A DNA stretch of 64,000 bases from Paramacrobiotus metropolitanus (GCF_019649055.1 NW_026570229.1:248001-312000); one strand, 5' to 3'; shown: positions 23,176-33,559, counted from the stretch's first letter. A program made the numbers and translations. Notes: generated from the letters alone by a model not told the origin.

Positions 23176-24205
23176 ATGGAGTTTATTCCCGATTTTATTT
23201 CGTCCGAGCGCACCATGTCCCCAAAGCCTTCAACCAGTGGAGCCGCCCGTGAGATTCCTGCTACGCCGCTGAAGCCACGAACATTTGCAAAGCGCCGCGC
23301 TCCGGAAATGGACGACGCCAAGCTGAACCTGACCAAGAAGTTCAAAGAGACAGAGATCACCAAGCATCCCCGCCTTGCGTTCATCCATGAAGGTTCCAAC
23401 GTGTACAAGATTGGTTTCGAGAAGTATGCGTACGCCCGCTTCCAGGACGGAGTCTCTGCCATCGTCATTGGTGAATGGAAGAAGCAGAGCGACGACACCT
23501 ACCGCCGCACCCTTGAGAAGTCCATCACGGTCAAGAAACCCGGATTCATGCGTCTGTGTGCACTGATTATGAGCGGAAAGGCCGACCTGGACAAAATTTC
23601 CCAGCTTAGCAGCGGTACCGACGGCAAGTTGGCGCCCTTGTATGCCTTGGAAAGTGGACTGTACTTTGGATGGGGGCGCTACAACCGTGTCAACACGACC
23701 ACCGTCCGTCGTTATACACTTGGGAACAACGGGGACCTAATTCCGACCAAAGCGGGTGTGACCTTTGGACTCAAAACTTACGAAGGACTGAAGGAGCTGG
23801 TGGTGGACATGACGTTACTGAAAGAGCTTTTTGTTGTGGACGAAGCCAACCACGTCCCAATGACCTTAAAGTCCGCTCTGGCATACGACAAGTTGAAAGA
23901 AGTGAGTTCTTATTTCCCTGTGTTGTACAGTAGTCCATGTGCATTGTTTTGTAAAGGAAGTGGCTGAATAGTTCACGGAGCTCATCTACCAGATGCGTGG
24001 ACGAAAAGGCAAGATGGTGTGCGGGAGTGCCGACGATGACGAATGGGCTGCAGCTGAAAAAGCTATTTTGGAGTCGCGCTATGTGGAGGCTGTTCTGCTG
24101 GAAGCTGATCAAGTGGACATTGGGCAAGTTATTGGATTGGACGTTAAAGGGTATTTGGAACTTAATGCCCTGGAGTTTCGTGCCATGTTTGCTAAGCTCA
24201 TTTAA
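23176..24205 (+). CDS. Polinton protein with PC4-like core (tentative)
   Basis: The start is taken at the ATG in GCCATGGAG. The first exon runs to about 23900 and a short second exon (about 23958-24205) ends LELNALEFRAMFAKLI. The N-terminus is Ser/Pro/Lys-rich (residues 1-70) and includes a basic stretch, KPRTFAKRRAPEMDD. Residues about 88-150 (YKIGFEKYAYARFQDGVSAI, GEWKK, ITVKKPGFMRLCALI) resemble the transcription cofactor PC4/Sub1, which binds ssDNA: a KYVSVR-like strand, an F.G...I.IREW strand, then K.GI.L....W..L. The remainder (residues 150-260) is unassigned. If right, this is a second transcription-factor-like gene next to the TBP-like gene. It could equally be an unrelated Polinton protein. 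Confidence 0.4.
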
Positions 24206-24281
24206 GCGCTGTCCGTAATGCTCTTCGGTAATGTTTAATTTTTTCTTTGTTCTCATTTGGGTCTTAATTCATTAAACGCGG

Positions 24282-24814
24282 TCAGTTTTTTTCTTTATTT
24301 TTTTTTTCTGTAATGCGTTTACATATCTGACGGATAAATGCATCGTCGATCACTTTGGTATTTATGTCAAAAACCGAATTAACATACTGACAGACCATTT
24401 TGTCGTTGCTTGCTCGGTTATCGGTAAACAAATGCACAATATTGGTATAAGACTCGCCGCTAACACGCCGAAGAATAAAAAACAAACAATACTGCCCACA
24501 CACGGTAGAATATTCAGATTGAAATTGTTCGGACTGCTGTATAATCCGATTTGATGAAATCAAATTATCAAAGTCTTCGGAATACGAATCCAGTTTCCTC
24601 CCAAACGAATCGAACACTTCCAAAAGGCCATGTTCTTCTTGATAGAAAGCAATCCAGTGCGATCCGTCTTAGTCCGCTGGATCAATGTTGACCACCGCCG
24701 CTCCAGGGTAGGGCAAAAGTTCACTAGGCACTTCGTTGCTGGCGTAAACTCCACGTAGCACTGTCTTTGTAGCCGGATTCGACTGCAGTGCATTCAGAAT
24801 CTGGTCGGTGTTCA
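24282..24814 (-). pseudogene. Adenovirus-like cysteine protease (PRO) of the Polinton
   Basis: Begins MNTDQILNALQ at 24814. Recognisable blocks are GSHWIAFY (catalytic histidine), LEVFDSFGRKLD and YSTVCGQYCLFFILRR (the C-GxYC catalytic cysteine region). These are the hallmarks of Polinton/adenovirus maturation proteases, which process capsid proteins. It lies just downstream of the major capsid gene in the minus-strand block. It is part of a broken element. Confidence 0.85.
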
Positions 24815-26147
24815 TGTTGAAAAGTCCGCAATCAACTGGCGATGCTGGTTTATTTCAATAATGCTGTCGTACACCAACATGGCGACCATCATGACTGTTT
24901 TATCCAGAGGCTTCTCAAAGCTGACCGACACGCTTAAATTGCCCTGTTTCACCAAAGTGAGCGGTCCTTTTCCAGTATGTCCCGGTGTCAGGTCAAAGCC
25001 AAAGAACGTGTAGCCATTGTTATAAGCGGTCCGATTGAAATTGACGCTGTTTTGAGGATGCGTTCGGTGGCCCAGGGTGTCCAGTAAACCATCGTAGCAC
25101 TCCAGCGACTGCGAACGCCCAAAGTCGGCAGTGTAAGGTTTTGTTGGATAGCTCTGACCGTCCACCTCCACACTGATCTGCGTAATGTTGAAATGTTGAA
25201 AGTTGAAGGGATTAGTTTTGAGGCTGCCGTGAAAATCATCGCTTTCCAGGAATCCGACGAACATTACTTTGGGAATCTGCCCGATCTGGAGGTTGCTCAC
25301 CACGGTACTTTGAGTTTTTTGGGGAATATCCGACACCCGCATCACCACGCGTTCAATGTGATACTTGACAGTTTTTTTCAGCATCTCCGCGGCCAAGCCG
25401 TCATAAAGTCTGGTGCCAAAATGTATCGGCGGATGGACAAGCGCGCATTCCGAATGAATGGTTTGAACTGCTTGGTGGCATCGGTATCCCACACTCGCAA
25501 ACAAAATTCTGGCCGACTCATTACCAAGCATTATTGATGGGCACGCCGGTGCACAGCGGTTTGCTTTGGTCAAACAGGTCCTCAAAGATTTTTCCAGAGA
25601 GTTGCACGTAGTTGCTGCCAGCAAACAAGGCCTTGCGATTGACTTCGCCTTTGTTGTCCTTTTCGTCATTCATCTTGGAGGCGGTGTCGGGGTAGAAAGC
25701 GGCTGATGTTAACTGGCTTTTTTGTGCATCTACCGAATAGCAAAGCGTCGAGTCCATGTACGCCCGATATGGGTAAAATGTAGCGGCATCCGAGATCAGT
25801 CGATTGACCACGGTAATGTGGCATGATGAAAACAGTGAGTGCAGAAAATTGTTGACGGGTGCCACATTGGCGGTGTTGGTCATCAGCGTTCAATCACCAG
25901 CTCCTTTCTTTACTTTGATGCCAACCTCCAGTTCCAGAATCATATCCGCCAAGCTAAGTAGACCAGATGTACTGGGCAGAATATAGAAATTGATATCGCC
26001 CGCTGGGCCGTTATCTGTGAGAATCGTTGTTGGGTTCAGCTTTTCATGCTCGGTGCGCCAACGGTCGGTCAACGTAGCTGGTAAGGCAAAGAGCTGATTC
26101 TCCAATTGCATTGCCGGTTCGGAATTTTCCATCATGAGCAGAGCCAT
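24812..26147 (-). pseudogene. Major capsid protein (double jelly-roll) of the Polinton
   Basis: The N-terminal blocks (DLFALP-like QLFALPATLTDRW, LADMILELEVGIKVKKG, NFLHSLFSSCHITVVN, YPYRAYMDSTLCYSVDAQK) and C-terminal blocks (RVVMRVSDIPQ, FQHFNITQISVEVDGQSYP, FFGFDLTPGHTG, NLSVSVSFEKPLDKTVMMVA) match the arrangement seen in Polinton major capsid proteins. The FDLTPGHTG segment followed by an SVSFEKPL strand is typical of the C-terminal jelly roll. The protein spans several frames here and is treated as a fossil. Confidence 0.85.
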
Positions 26148-26149
26148 AG

Positions 26150-26548
26150 TTAATAGTAATCCGCGATAATCGTCGGAGGAATGCGTTTAATGCGTTGTCG
26201 GTTGCGTACAACACGGCGTTTCTTACGGATACCACTTCCTTCTTGAGGTGCTAAGCGTTTACTGATGCTCTCTTTAGCTCTATCAGCAACCTCTTTAATG
26301 GCCCCGGTAGCAGCTTCTTGCAAATGGGGCGTGGCGGCATCCAACGCAGCTTTGGCATGCGGTGCGGCCTGGCGGATTATAGGCTTGGCGAAAGACGATA
26401 TTCTGGCGAACAAACTCTTCAGAATCTGTGGGAGGCCGGAACCGTTTTGCAGTGTGCCGCGGTACCGAATAAGGGCGCTTCCTCCTGTTTGGCTGACGAA
26501 CACGTCGTCGTACCGCCGAGGATCAGGCACGTACTGTACAAAAGGCAT
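26150..26548 (-). CDS. Small structural Polinton protein, pVI/pX-like
   Basis: 132-residue frame starting MPFVQYVPDPRRYDDVFV, with a GSGLPQILKSLFARI amphipathic stretch, an alanine-rich helix and a strongly basic C-terminus (GIRKKRRVVRNRQRIKR). It sits between the two capsid genes, where Polintons and adenoviruses keep minor internal capsid proteins. The amphipathic segment suggests membrane interaction and the basic tail suggests DNA binding; both are inferences. Confidence 0.55.
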   Translation of the reverse strand: MPFVQYVPDPRRYDDVFVSQTGGSALIRYRGTLQNGSGLPQILKSLFARISSFAKPIIRQAAPHAKAALDAATPHLQEAATGAIKEVADRAKESISKRLAPQEGSGIRKKRRVVRNRQRIKRIPPTIIADYY

Positions 26549-26652
26549 TTTTAATATAACCGTTGCGGGCGGAAGTGCAGCTTGACAAGCGATTTTCCCG
26601 CCTGGAACTTAGCTTCGTCTCCGAGATCATTGGCAATAATCAGTTTAATGGC

Positions 26653-27387
26653 TTAAAAATGCTGTCGGAGAAAAGGAACATAATGCGGAATGTCGAAACG
26701 TGCTTCCACGGTTTTATTCACTTCGCCTCTAATAGGTACGGGACGCAGAAATTGCGCCGCTGTGTCTCCGATCAAACCATAGTCAGCCACGTCGCTGTAA
26801 ACGAATAAGCTTTGGTTTCCCAGGAAAGTGTTGGGCCGGTCGGAAATGAACGTAGTTGTTTTCGGTGGCGGAGCTTTGTCCCAGAATGCTGAGTATTTAG
26901 CTCTTGCCTGATCTTGGGCGGTGTCAATGGATTCAGCAGAAACGTTCGGCTCGAATTGGCTCTGATCAAAACCCAGAATCTTTTGCAGGGTCCAAGATTC
27001 AGGCGGAAAGCTGACGGATACCCGGTCATTCCCAATGCTGAGTTTCACCTTATGGTTGGTTGGCGTAAAGAACTGCACTTCAAACATTTTATTGTTCAGC
27101 AGCGCACTTCTATCGTGAATCACTTTTCCGTCCAGTAAATGCGTTTTTATGACAGGGGCCAGCGTGTTGATGGTTTGCAGAAGCAGCTCAGCGTTCTTGT
27201 AATTGCCCGGTGGCACAACAATGCTTTTTTGGGCACTGACATATCTTGGGATGTCGATAAATTCACCGTCTTTCTTCAAATAAAATTCTCGCACAACATC
27301 CAGTTGGATTTTCTGCTCAACGGGTAGTGTATAAAAAGAATTCAGATACTGCAGCTCCACCAGTGCCATTTCCCACTTCCCTTTCAA
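26653..27387 (-). CDS. Minor capsid (penton) protein of the Polinton
   Basis: 244-residue frame. It starts GKWEMALVELQYLNSFYTLP, the common 'G.wevaLvEi.yp' start of Polinton minor capsid proteins, and later has NTFLGNQSLFVYSDVADYGL, IGDTAAQFLRPVP and a C-terminal FDIPHYVPFLRQHF. These blocks match the single jelly-roll penton protein. It lies directly between the small structural gene and the integrase. The frame looks uninterrupted. Confidence 0.85.
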   Translation of the reverse strand: MKGKWEMALVELQYLNSFYTLPVEQKIQLDVVREFYLKKDGEFIDIPRYVSAQKSIVVPPGNYKNAELLLQTINTLAPVIKTHLLDGKVIHDRSALLNNKMFEVQFFTPTNHKVKLSIGNDRVSVSFPPESWTLQKILGFDQSQFEPNVSAESIDTAQDQARAKYSAFWDKAPPPKTTTFISDRPNTFLGNQSLFVYSDVADYGLIGDTAAQFLRPVPIRGEVNKTVEARFDIPHYVPFLRQHF

Positions 27388-27464
27388 GGTGATCGGATGT
27401 TACAGCTTGGTAGTCCAAATAAAAGGCGTGTTGGCAGGATCGCTAGCCACATCACTGGGCAGCG

Positions 27465-28592
27465 TTAAGTAGAATGGCGCACCTTCAAACATTTTTCATG
27501 TATCCACTGATCGTGTTCCGGTCCGTATCCCAACCAACGCACAAGGACTTTCTTTCCACGGCGCTTGACAATAAAATCCACAGTATGATCTTTGTCAGTA
27601 ACGTTGCGCACCAGCGATAACTCGGGTTCGTATAACTTTCCTTCAATGGTGTTGTCTTGATAGTCCTTCAAAAGGTAGACCGGAACTGGGTGCGGAATGA
27701 TTTGCTTAATAAAAAATATCTACTCCTTAAATCGGTACGTGTATCCCTTTTCCATTTTGCCTTTCCGGATGGAAATGCGCACCGCATCATCAACTTGTAC
27801 CGTGGTTTTTTTACTTTCACAGCCGGGTACATCTTGTTGAACACGAGCAACGAATTTTCCTGCTTGACATCAACGGGTCGCATTCCATGAGCGCTGTGCA
27901 CCGAGTGATTGTACGAATGCACAAAATCTGATAATTTGTCAATGTACCGGGTGCTTATACGGTAGCGAAATAGCCGAAAAATCCGTGATTTAATCGTTCC
28001 AATCACTCGTTCGGCCATGGCACATTTCACATCCTCGTTTTGCGAAGTAAAGAATTGTACGTCGTGTTCTTTGAGAAACGCCCGGACAGTTGCGTTTAAC
28101 ACTTCAGTGCCCTTGTCGTATTGTAGCTTTTCCGGTCGACCCAATTCTTCAAAGGATTTCTGGAGAGCGTCACGTGTTTCTTTACCGGTCTTTGTCTTCA
28201 AGGCTTGGACGCTTAGCATTTTGGAGAAGCAATCAATCACAAATAACAGATATTTGATGCCATCATTTTCCTTGAAGTATTTGGACAAATCGGCTGAATC
28301 AGCTTGGTACTGCTGCCGCAGATTGGTAACTATCACTGGATTGCGTGGAAATCGTGTCCGGCTTTCTTTGGTGACAGTGTATGCATCGATCTCTTGCAAC
28401 ATCTCCTCGGCTTTCCGTTTGTTCGCTCTGGTCTTTAGTGATCTTCGAAAGCGCTCGACGCCGCCAAAACTTCCGGGATGATGGGGGTCTAGGTATCTCT
28501 TCATCAAGCGATCCATCGTTGCAACAATTTGACACACAGTTGATCTTGAAAAATCGGCACAACCGAATAACTGACGGCAAAAATCCAGACAT
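27465..28592 (-). pseudogene. Retroviral-type integrase with C-terminal chromodomain (INT) of the Polinton
   Basis: The core frame (28537-27668) contains the DDE/RNase H-like fold: YQADSADLSKY (first D), KYLLFVIDCFSKML, LQYDKGTEVLN (second D), then the downstream helix with CAMAERVIGTIKSRI (catalytic E) and YNHSVHSAHGMRPVDV. A chromodomain follows at 27671-27465 (VDFIVKRRGKKVLVRWLGYG and WIHEKCLKV). Chromodomains on integrases target modified histones. The gene lies between the minor capsid gene and two accessory genes, on the same strand as both. Confidence 0.88.
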
Positions 28593-28996
28593 TACGACAA
28601 CGTTATCCAGTTAACTTTGCGCTTCATGCCTCCTTGCTGTTCACGTGACAGCAAGCGCGGAATGGGTATTGGTTCATCAGGCTTCTCTTTGGGTCGACTG
28701 GGTCGAGGTTTCTTTAGGGGTGATGGGGGTACTGGCGGTTGGTATTTGGGTGGTTCAACCGGATTTTCATCGGGCATCACTCTTTGTTTCAGAGCAAGGA
28801 ATCGTTCCAGTATACTAGATAGTTGACTGGCTTTCTCGTACTCGCTTATATCTTTTCGCTGTAGGGTTTCGGCAACTAAACTGTCTAATAAGACGACGGC
28901 TTTGGCTTCCGGAGGCTCGCGGTTGACTTGAATCTTTTCATGAAGTCGCTCCTCCATAACGCGGCGAGGAACAATGAAATACTCATCCATTACCAA
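28592..28996 (-). CDS. Accessory Polinton protein, proline-rich, unidentified
   Basis: 134-residue frame with a helical, charged N-terminal half (LLDSLVAETLQRKDISEYEK, ASQLSSILERFLALKQRV) followed by a proline-rich linker (PPKYQPPVPPSPLKKPRPSR) and a basic end. It overlaps the preceding gene by a few bases, suggesting tight packing. I do not recognise a family. Confidence 0.5.
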   Translation of the reverse strand: MVMDEYFIVPRRVMEERLHEKIQVNREPPEAKAVVLLDSLVAETLQRKDISEYEKASQLSSILERFLALKQRVMPDENPVEPPKYQPPVPPSPLKKPRPSRPKEKPDEPIPIPRLLSREQQGGMKRKVNWITLS

Positions 28997-29402
28997 TTAA
29001 CGAGGTCAGTACACCGGCTATAACAGGTAGACTAGCACCCAAGAATCCGCCTTGCTGCAAAATCCGCTTTTTAGCTTTCATTGGGTACCGTCGCAGCGCT
29101 AACAGCTTTAATGCTTTGCGATGACGTTTACACTTGTCGAGATCGGCGAACGACAGGCTGACGGTATTTTTAATGATGTTGACGGCAATCTCCTCCAAGG
29201 CTTTAAGCTGCGGCTTGTTGACAAATCCCATCAAGACGCGGCGCTGTTTTGGCTTCAGGCCTTTCAAGGTAATTAAAAATGGGGCAAGGGCTTTCACGCG
29301 TTCCGACATGGTTTCGGTATATCGTTGGAATTGGCTTTCACAAATATCCGCATAGACTGTGTCGGAAGTGAGTGTGATCTCACCCTTAAATACTCCGGGC
29401 AC
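28983..29402 (-). CDS. Conserved Polinton protein with C-terminal QGGFLG hydrophobic tail
   Basis: 139 residues. The central part is Lys/Arg-rich (KRHRKALKLLALRRYPMKAK), and the C-terminus reads KKRILQQGGFLGASLPVIAG followed by a hydrophobic stretch. An 'L.Q.GGFL..L' tail is a recurrent feature, from memory, of one accessory protein in metazoan Polintons, and suggests membrane or capsid association. It precedes the proline-rich gene with a small overlap and follows the ATPase. Confidence 0.6.
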   Translation of the reverse strand: MPGVFKGEITLTSDTVYADICESQFQRYTETMSERVKALAPFLITLKGLKPKQRRVLMGFVNKPQLKALEEIAVNIIKNTVSLSFADLDKCKRHRKALKLLALRRYPMKAKKRILQQGGFLGASLPVIAGVLTSLIGNG

Positions 29403-29419
29403 ATTGAACGCATATCGAT

Positions 29420-29974
29420 AATGAGCGGTTCATACGGCTCGGATGTAACTTTGCGGTACGCCTCCGGCAGCTGATTGAGCCCAGTTTGGCGCGCGAGCAG
29501 TTTAATTTAATTAATATCACGCACATTTTTGAATAAAACAAGATATTGGGAATTGAGCCTGATGTCTCTCATCGACTTTCCCTGCTTATAAAGGTTTTGC
29601 AACAGTCACACAACCGAAACGTTTTTATGATGAATGCCACGCGTGAACAAGTTTGAGCAGCGCACGTCTTTACAGATATCACTAGCCAGATCGTCGATAA
29701 TCAACAACGTGTGCAGATTGGGGTAAAAAAAATTCGGTGTTTCAAAGACAGTCTCAATGCCTTTGACGAAATCAACGGAATCCTGCACTTCATCAAACGA
29801 TTTTTGCCATTCACCATAAAAGTACACTACTCGATCGGGAAACGGACAAATCATTTGCGCGCGGTTTTTAATTAAAGACAGCACAAACTGCGTTTTACCC
29901 GACATTGTCGGCCCACAAACACACAAACCAAAGGGCGCCTGAAAGCGCGGGTGTTCTTTTAAAACACTATACAT
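29420..29974 (-). pseudogene. Genome-packaging ATPase (A32/FtsK-HerA-like) of the Polinton
   Basis: The frame from 29974 contains the Walker A GPTMSGKTQFVLSLI (residues about 20-35) and the Walker B HTLLIIDDLASD (about 93-104), with FTRGIHHKNVSVV as the following conserved block. This is the layout of Polinton and NCLDV packaging ATPases. The C-terminal portion continues toward 29420. It lies between the BIR region and the QGGFLG gene. Confidence 0.85.
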
Positions 29975-30014
29975 GATGACGAAAATGATGAATTAAAAAG
30001 AGCACTAATGTGCT

Positions 30015-30975
30015 TTAATACAAACAACACAAACTTTTACACTCAGGCTGCCGGGAACGGTGGACCTCCTCCGGATCGTCGCCCTTTTTCCAGTTGTCCA
30101 CTACCAATCCGCAATACACGCACTCAGCCGTGTTCCCCCAATTACACTGGAATCCAGCTGCAGCTAGTCGCACTGGATGGACTATCTCAGATTTCCAGCT
30201 GTCTGGATAGGATGCCAAGCGCTCTTCGGTCGTTTTCATGTCTTTGGGAGGTTGTAGAGCGTCTTCTTCGCAGCAGAAACATATGAAACCGTTGCTCGGC
30301 CCTTGCCGGTCCTACAAATCTTTGACACGGTAACTGGTAGCGTTGGCTCTCTTCTCTAGGTCGCGAATCTCTTCAATGGCTTCCGGACCAAGACGACTGA
30401 CAACCACTGGGCAATGAGGGCGGTAGCGGGCATGGTGAACGTCAAATTGTTCGTACGGTAGTAAATCCCTCAATCCCAGTCCGCAGTGATAACAGTGGCT
30501 GAGGTTGGACCAGGTGTAGGAAAATCCCGCAGCAGCCATGTCCTCCTTTGTCTGTGTGGTAAACAGCCGGTTCTTGACATGGTTAAAGCTGTTTAGACGG
30601 GCAAGATAGTGCGCCATCCGAGGATTATACGGAGCCATTTGTACTGTAAAACAAAGTTCATTAAAGCACTGATGTTGGGATCAACACAATCAAAACGCAC
30701 ATTCAGTTAGTACTCCTGCCAATATTGGTTCAGATCCCGAAGCTTCGCCGCGTACGCCGGTCGCAGGGCTTGCAAGTACCGACAGTCCGGATTGTATGTC
30801 GCGTGCTCCTTCCAGAAATCGTCGCCCCAGTCAGCGGACGCCAGACGGTGACCGCAACAGAAACACTTGACGCAGACACAACCCTAGTCGGGCACGTAGA
30901 TGTAACCGGCTTCGGCCAACCGACGGGGAATACGGATGTGAGAATTAAACCTTTCAACTGGATATGTCAACAGAC
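30015..30975 (-). CDS. BIR-domain (IAP-like) gene region in the Polinton, three BIR modules
   Basis: Three minus-strand segments each carry a BIR pattern (A.AGF.y......v.C..Cg........d....H....p.C). Module 1 lies at about 30950-30722 (LAEAGYIYVP, CFCCGHRL, WKEHATYNPDC). Module 2 is at 30638-30312 (MAAAGFSYTWSNLSHCYHCG, VHHARYRPHCPVV). Module 3 is at 30239-30015 (LAAAGFQCNWGNTAECVYCG, VHRSRQPEC). The C-x2-C...H...C zinc ligands are visible in each. BIR proteins bind caspases or IAP antagonists and are used by large DNA viruses to block apoptosis. Whether these are one spliced gene or three genes is unclear. No RING domain is seen. Confidence 0.75.
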
Positions 30976-31205
30976 GGCTTTCGACTGTGCTATAGACACA
31001 TGTACCGTAAGACTCCATTGCATAAGAAACCTGAATACCACAAATGAAGATTCACTATGCCCGGTTGAAGATTTTATACCATCTCTATGCTACGCATTTT
31101 ACCTCTTTTTCACACGTTACTCCTGTGAAAATTTTCTTTTCCATACATGTTAGCCCACCCCCACAGCTCACTCATGTTGAATCGTGTTTACAAAAATCTT
31201 TAGCG

Positions 31206-31517
31206 ATGGCTAACCTCCAAGCAATGATGCCGGACCTGCATCGCCGTGAAAAGCGACTAGAGAAAATCGTTGTCGCCGTTTTCTACTTTTTGTTGTTTGC
31301 GATGTTTACGTTTTTCGTAATTTTGGATGCTTTTGGAAAAGTGCTCCAGACGGACCACTGGAACCAGACAGTTCGCAATATGACCGCGGTAAGCCGAAAC
31401 CGTTCATTGTTTTACGAGAATCTAATTACTGTGCATTTTGCAGGACAACGGCGGGACGTGAAAGTCGACACCTTTCCGGCAGCAACTAGTTTTAGTTCAT
31501 CATCTGATATTTATTGA
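31206..31517 (+). CDS. Small single-pass membrane protein of the Polinton, unidentified
   Basis: Starts MANLQAMMPDLHRREKRLEK, followed by a strongly hydrophobic segment of about 22 residues (VAVFYFLLFAMFTFFVILDA), then an extracellular-like part with N-glycosylation sequons (NQT, NMT). A likely GT-AG intron lies near 31388-31442. It is the only plus-strand gene in this part of the element. No family recognised. Confidence 0.45.
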   Translation: MANLQAMMPDLHRREKRLEKIVVAVFYFLLFAMFTFFVILDAFGKVLQTDHWNQTVRNMTAVSRNRSLFYENLITVHFAGQRRDVKVDTFPAATSFSSSSDIY

Positions 31518-31601
31518 GATTTTATAAATTCTTGTCCCTGGAAAACACCCGAGGGGGTCAGTTGTTTAAAAATAAAATGACGGCACGGTGTCATGCTTTA
31601 T

Positions 31602-32345
31602 TCACATTTCGACTTTATGTAAAAATCGCTTCAATACTGTCGTTCGTAGATCCCATAATTGTCGCAAACTGTAGTCTCTCATGAAAATGGAATACTTGAA
31701 CAAAATCCCATAGTAACAGCCATTAGGCAGTTGTTTAAGAAGCTGTTCCTTCACACGGAGTTGTAGATCCTGCTTCAAGAAGTCTGGCAGAAATAGCTGG
31801 ATTTCGCGATTCAGTTCGACCATGTACTGGTCCCAGAACCATATCGGCAATTCTACAAAAGCAACTAGATAAAGATGATCAATAAACAAAATCGTACATA
31901 ACTCACCCGCCGAGCCGCGGTTCGTGACCGACACAAAGCTACTCAGTAGTGCAAGAAGCTTGTCGGGAGTCGCAAACCGGAAGTTCTTACAGACTTCCAT
32001 GCGAATAGTGCGAAAACTGGTGGCAGCGATCTCGATGCGGAATGTAACTTCTTTCTTTCCGGAGAGTTGCTTTCTGAAGCCCCCGCGCAAAGGTTTTCCG
32101 AGGACGTCCCACTGAAAGTCTGACGATGGGCGCTTCTCTTGAAAGGGATTCGGTGATGGGTTTCGCGAATCAAGTTTGCTCTGGTAGGACAGCATGTACT
32201 CCAAAAACGCTACGAACTGATCGCTGCTGATCTCCACGTTATCTCTGGGCGTTTCCAGGCGTACAGTGTGTGCTTCGTTCCGGTTGTCTCTCAGGATATT
32301 CAGCAGCGTGGTCTTCCCAAACAACATAGTACCCGCTTCACTCAC
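31602..32345 (-). CDS. Unidentified Polinton protein
   Basis: 247-residue frame starting MSEAGTMLFGKTTLLNIL, with a Gly/Arg/Lys-rich middle (LGKPLRGGFRKQLSGKKEV) and a helical C-terminal half (LPDFLKQDLQLRVKEQLLKQ). An intron-like segment with GT-AG ends may lie around 31850-31910. The GKTTLL string resembles a P-loop fragment but lacks the rest of a Walker A motif. No family recognised. Confidence 0.4.
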   Translation of the reverse strand: MSEAGTMLFGKTTLLNILRDNRNEAHTVRLETPRDNVEISSDQFVAFLEYMLSYQSKLDSRNPSPNPFQEKRPSSDFQWDVLGKPLRGGFRKQLSGKKEVTFRIEIAATSFRTIRMEVCKNFRFATPDKLLALLSSFVSVTNRGSAGELCTILFIDHLYLVAFVELPIWFWDQYMVELNREIQLFLPDFLKQDLQLRVKEQLLKQLPNGCYYGILFKYSIFMRDYSLRQLWDLRTTVLKRFLHKVEM

Positions 32346-32444
32346 TCCCTCTACAAATCAATGAACTAGAGTAGTTATAAATCTACCGTGCTAATAAAAC
32401 TTGACAAAACGAAACCTGTCGTTATAGCGGCAAACAACATGTGT

Positions 32445-32750
32445 TTACCAACCATCAGCAACAGGTGCTTTATTTGACATTGGTCCCAAAATGGCAAATA
32501 ACTGATCCCACTGCATCCCGCTACCGACCTCGTCAGCTACTGCGGCAAACCCGGTCTGCAGCACTTCCATAGATGCCGGCATATCGCTCGTACTTGGAGA
32601 GTTCTCTGCAAGCTCGGCAAACATCTGCTGCATATCAAATGCATATTGCTGATCAGCGTCCACAGGATTGTTACCAAGTTCAGGCTGTTGCATGCTTATA
32701 ACATTGTCAAAGTCGAAATCAAAAAAATTCGGAATTTCAAAGTCATCCAT
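32445..32750 (-). CDS. Small acidic Polinton protein, conserved in the neighbouring relic
   Basis: About 101 residues starting MDDFEIPNFFDFDFDNVISM, with VDADQQYAFDMQQMFAELAE and LQTGFAAVADEV. A diverged copy lies at 13715-13990 in the older Polinton remnant, so the gene is a conserved part of this lineage. Acidic/aromatic composition resembles an activation domain. No family recognised. Confidence 0.5.
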   Translation of the reverse strand: MDDFEIPNFFDFDFDNVISMQQPELGNNPVDADQQYAFDMQQMFAELAENSPSTSDMPASMEVLQTGFAAVADEVGSGMQWDQLFAILGPMSNKAPVADGW

Positions 32751-32759
32751 CGTAAAATT

Positions 32760-33555
32760 TCTGGTTATGGTTGCAATGAATTCAGAATGAAGAACTTGAG
32801 CGAAAACTCGAATTATGGTTCTCAAGATAATGTGTGTGGGAGCTGAGTTGCGCTCGCTCCGCCCCTTTTCTCTTCTGCTATTGTTGGCGTTACGTCACAA
32901 TTAGTGACGGGTGCATACTTCACTTTCACTATACATATTTCGGTCACTTGTGACGCAGTGCATGAATAGCTGCTGATTGCAATGCCTTTAGCCACCTGTC
33001 GAATGTGCAGTTCGCTGAAAATCCATTCCTCTCGCACTTTTACATTAAATTTCATTTGTAGAAATTTATTTACAGAAGGCTTAGTGTTCGGCGTCTCACC
33101 TGGTTCACAGTTTTTGTTAGTAATTTTGTTTTTCCTTAAAATTTAATGTTTCATTCAGTTTTCAATAAGATGAACCAATGCACTTAAGTGACCAAAATAA
33201 TAGTAAAAGCGAAGTACTTACTTTGGATTCCAACAAGGTGCGTATACTAATGCTACTGGATTTATTTTAATAAAATATGAACCGTTTAATTCTTTATGCT
33301 GATATTTTACGTACAAATTTTACAGTTGAACGGAAAACCATAACAACCGTTTGACCCGTGATTGTTTCGCACGTTGCAGTTTCTTTGGTTTGAAAACAAA
33401 ACAGACCGTTCATTTGTCACACTGTACAACGATAACATGTTTTACAAAAAAGAAGTAATACAGTGATAACCATTCCCTTAAACACGGGATGAACCAAAAC
33501 AAAAGACTATACAAGATGTCATGGCTGGAGTGTTGCAGTCATACGCGACCATCTT
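32760..33555. other. Polinton spacer without recognised gene
   Basis: AT-rich stretch between the small acidic gene and the zinc-finger gene. It contains an inverted TGACGTTACGTCAC-like patch near 32886-32915 but no recognisable coding sequence. Confidence 0.4.
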
Positions 33556-33559
33556 CTCC

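Noticed and set aside
31602-32345. GKTTLL read as an ATPase P-loop
   Set aside because: The upstream glycine of Walker A (GxxxxGK[ST]) is not placed correctly and no Walker B motif follows. The real packaging ATPase is at 29420-29974.
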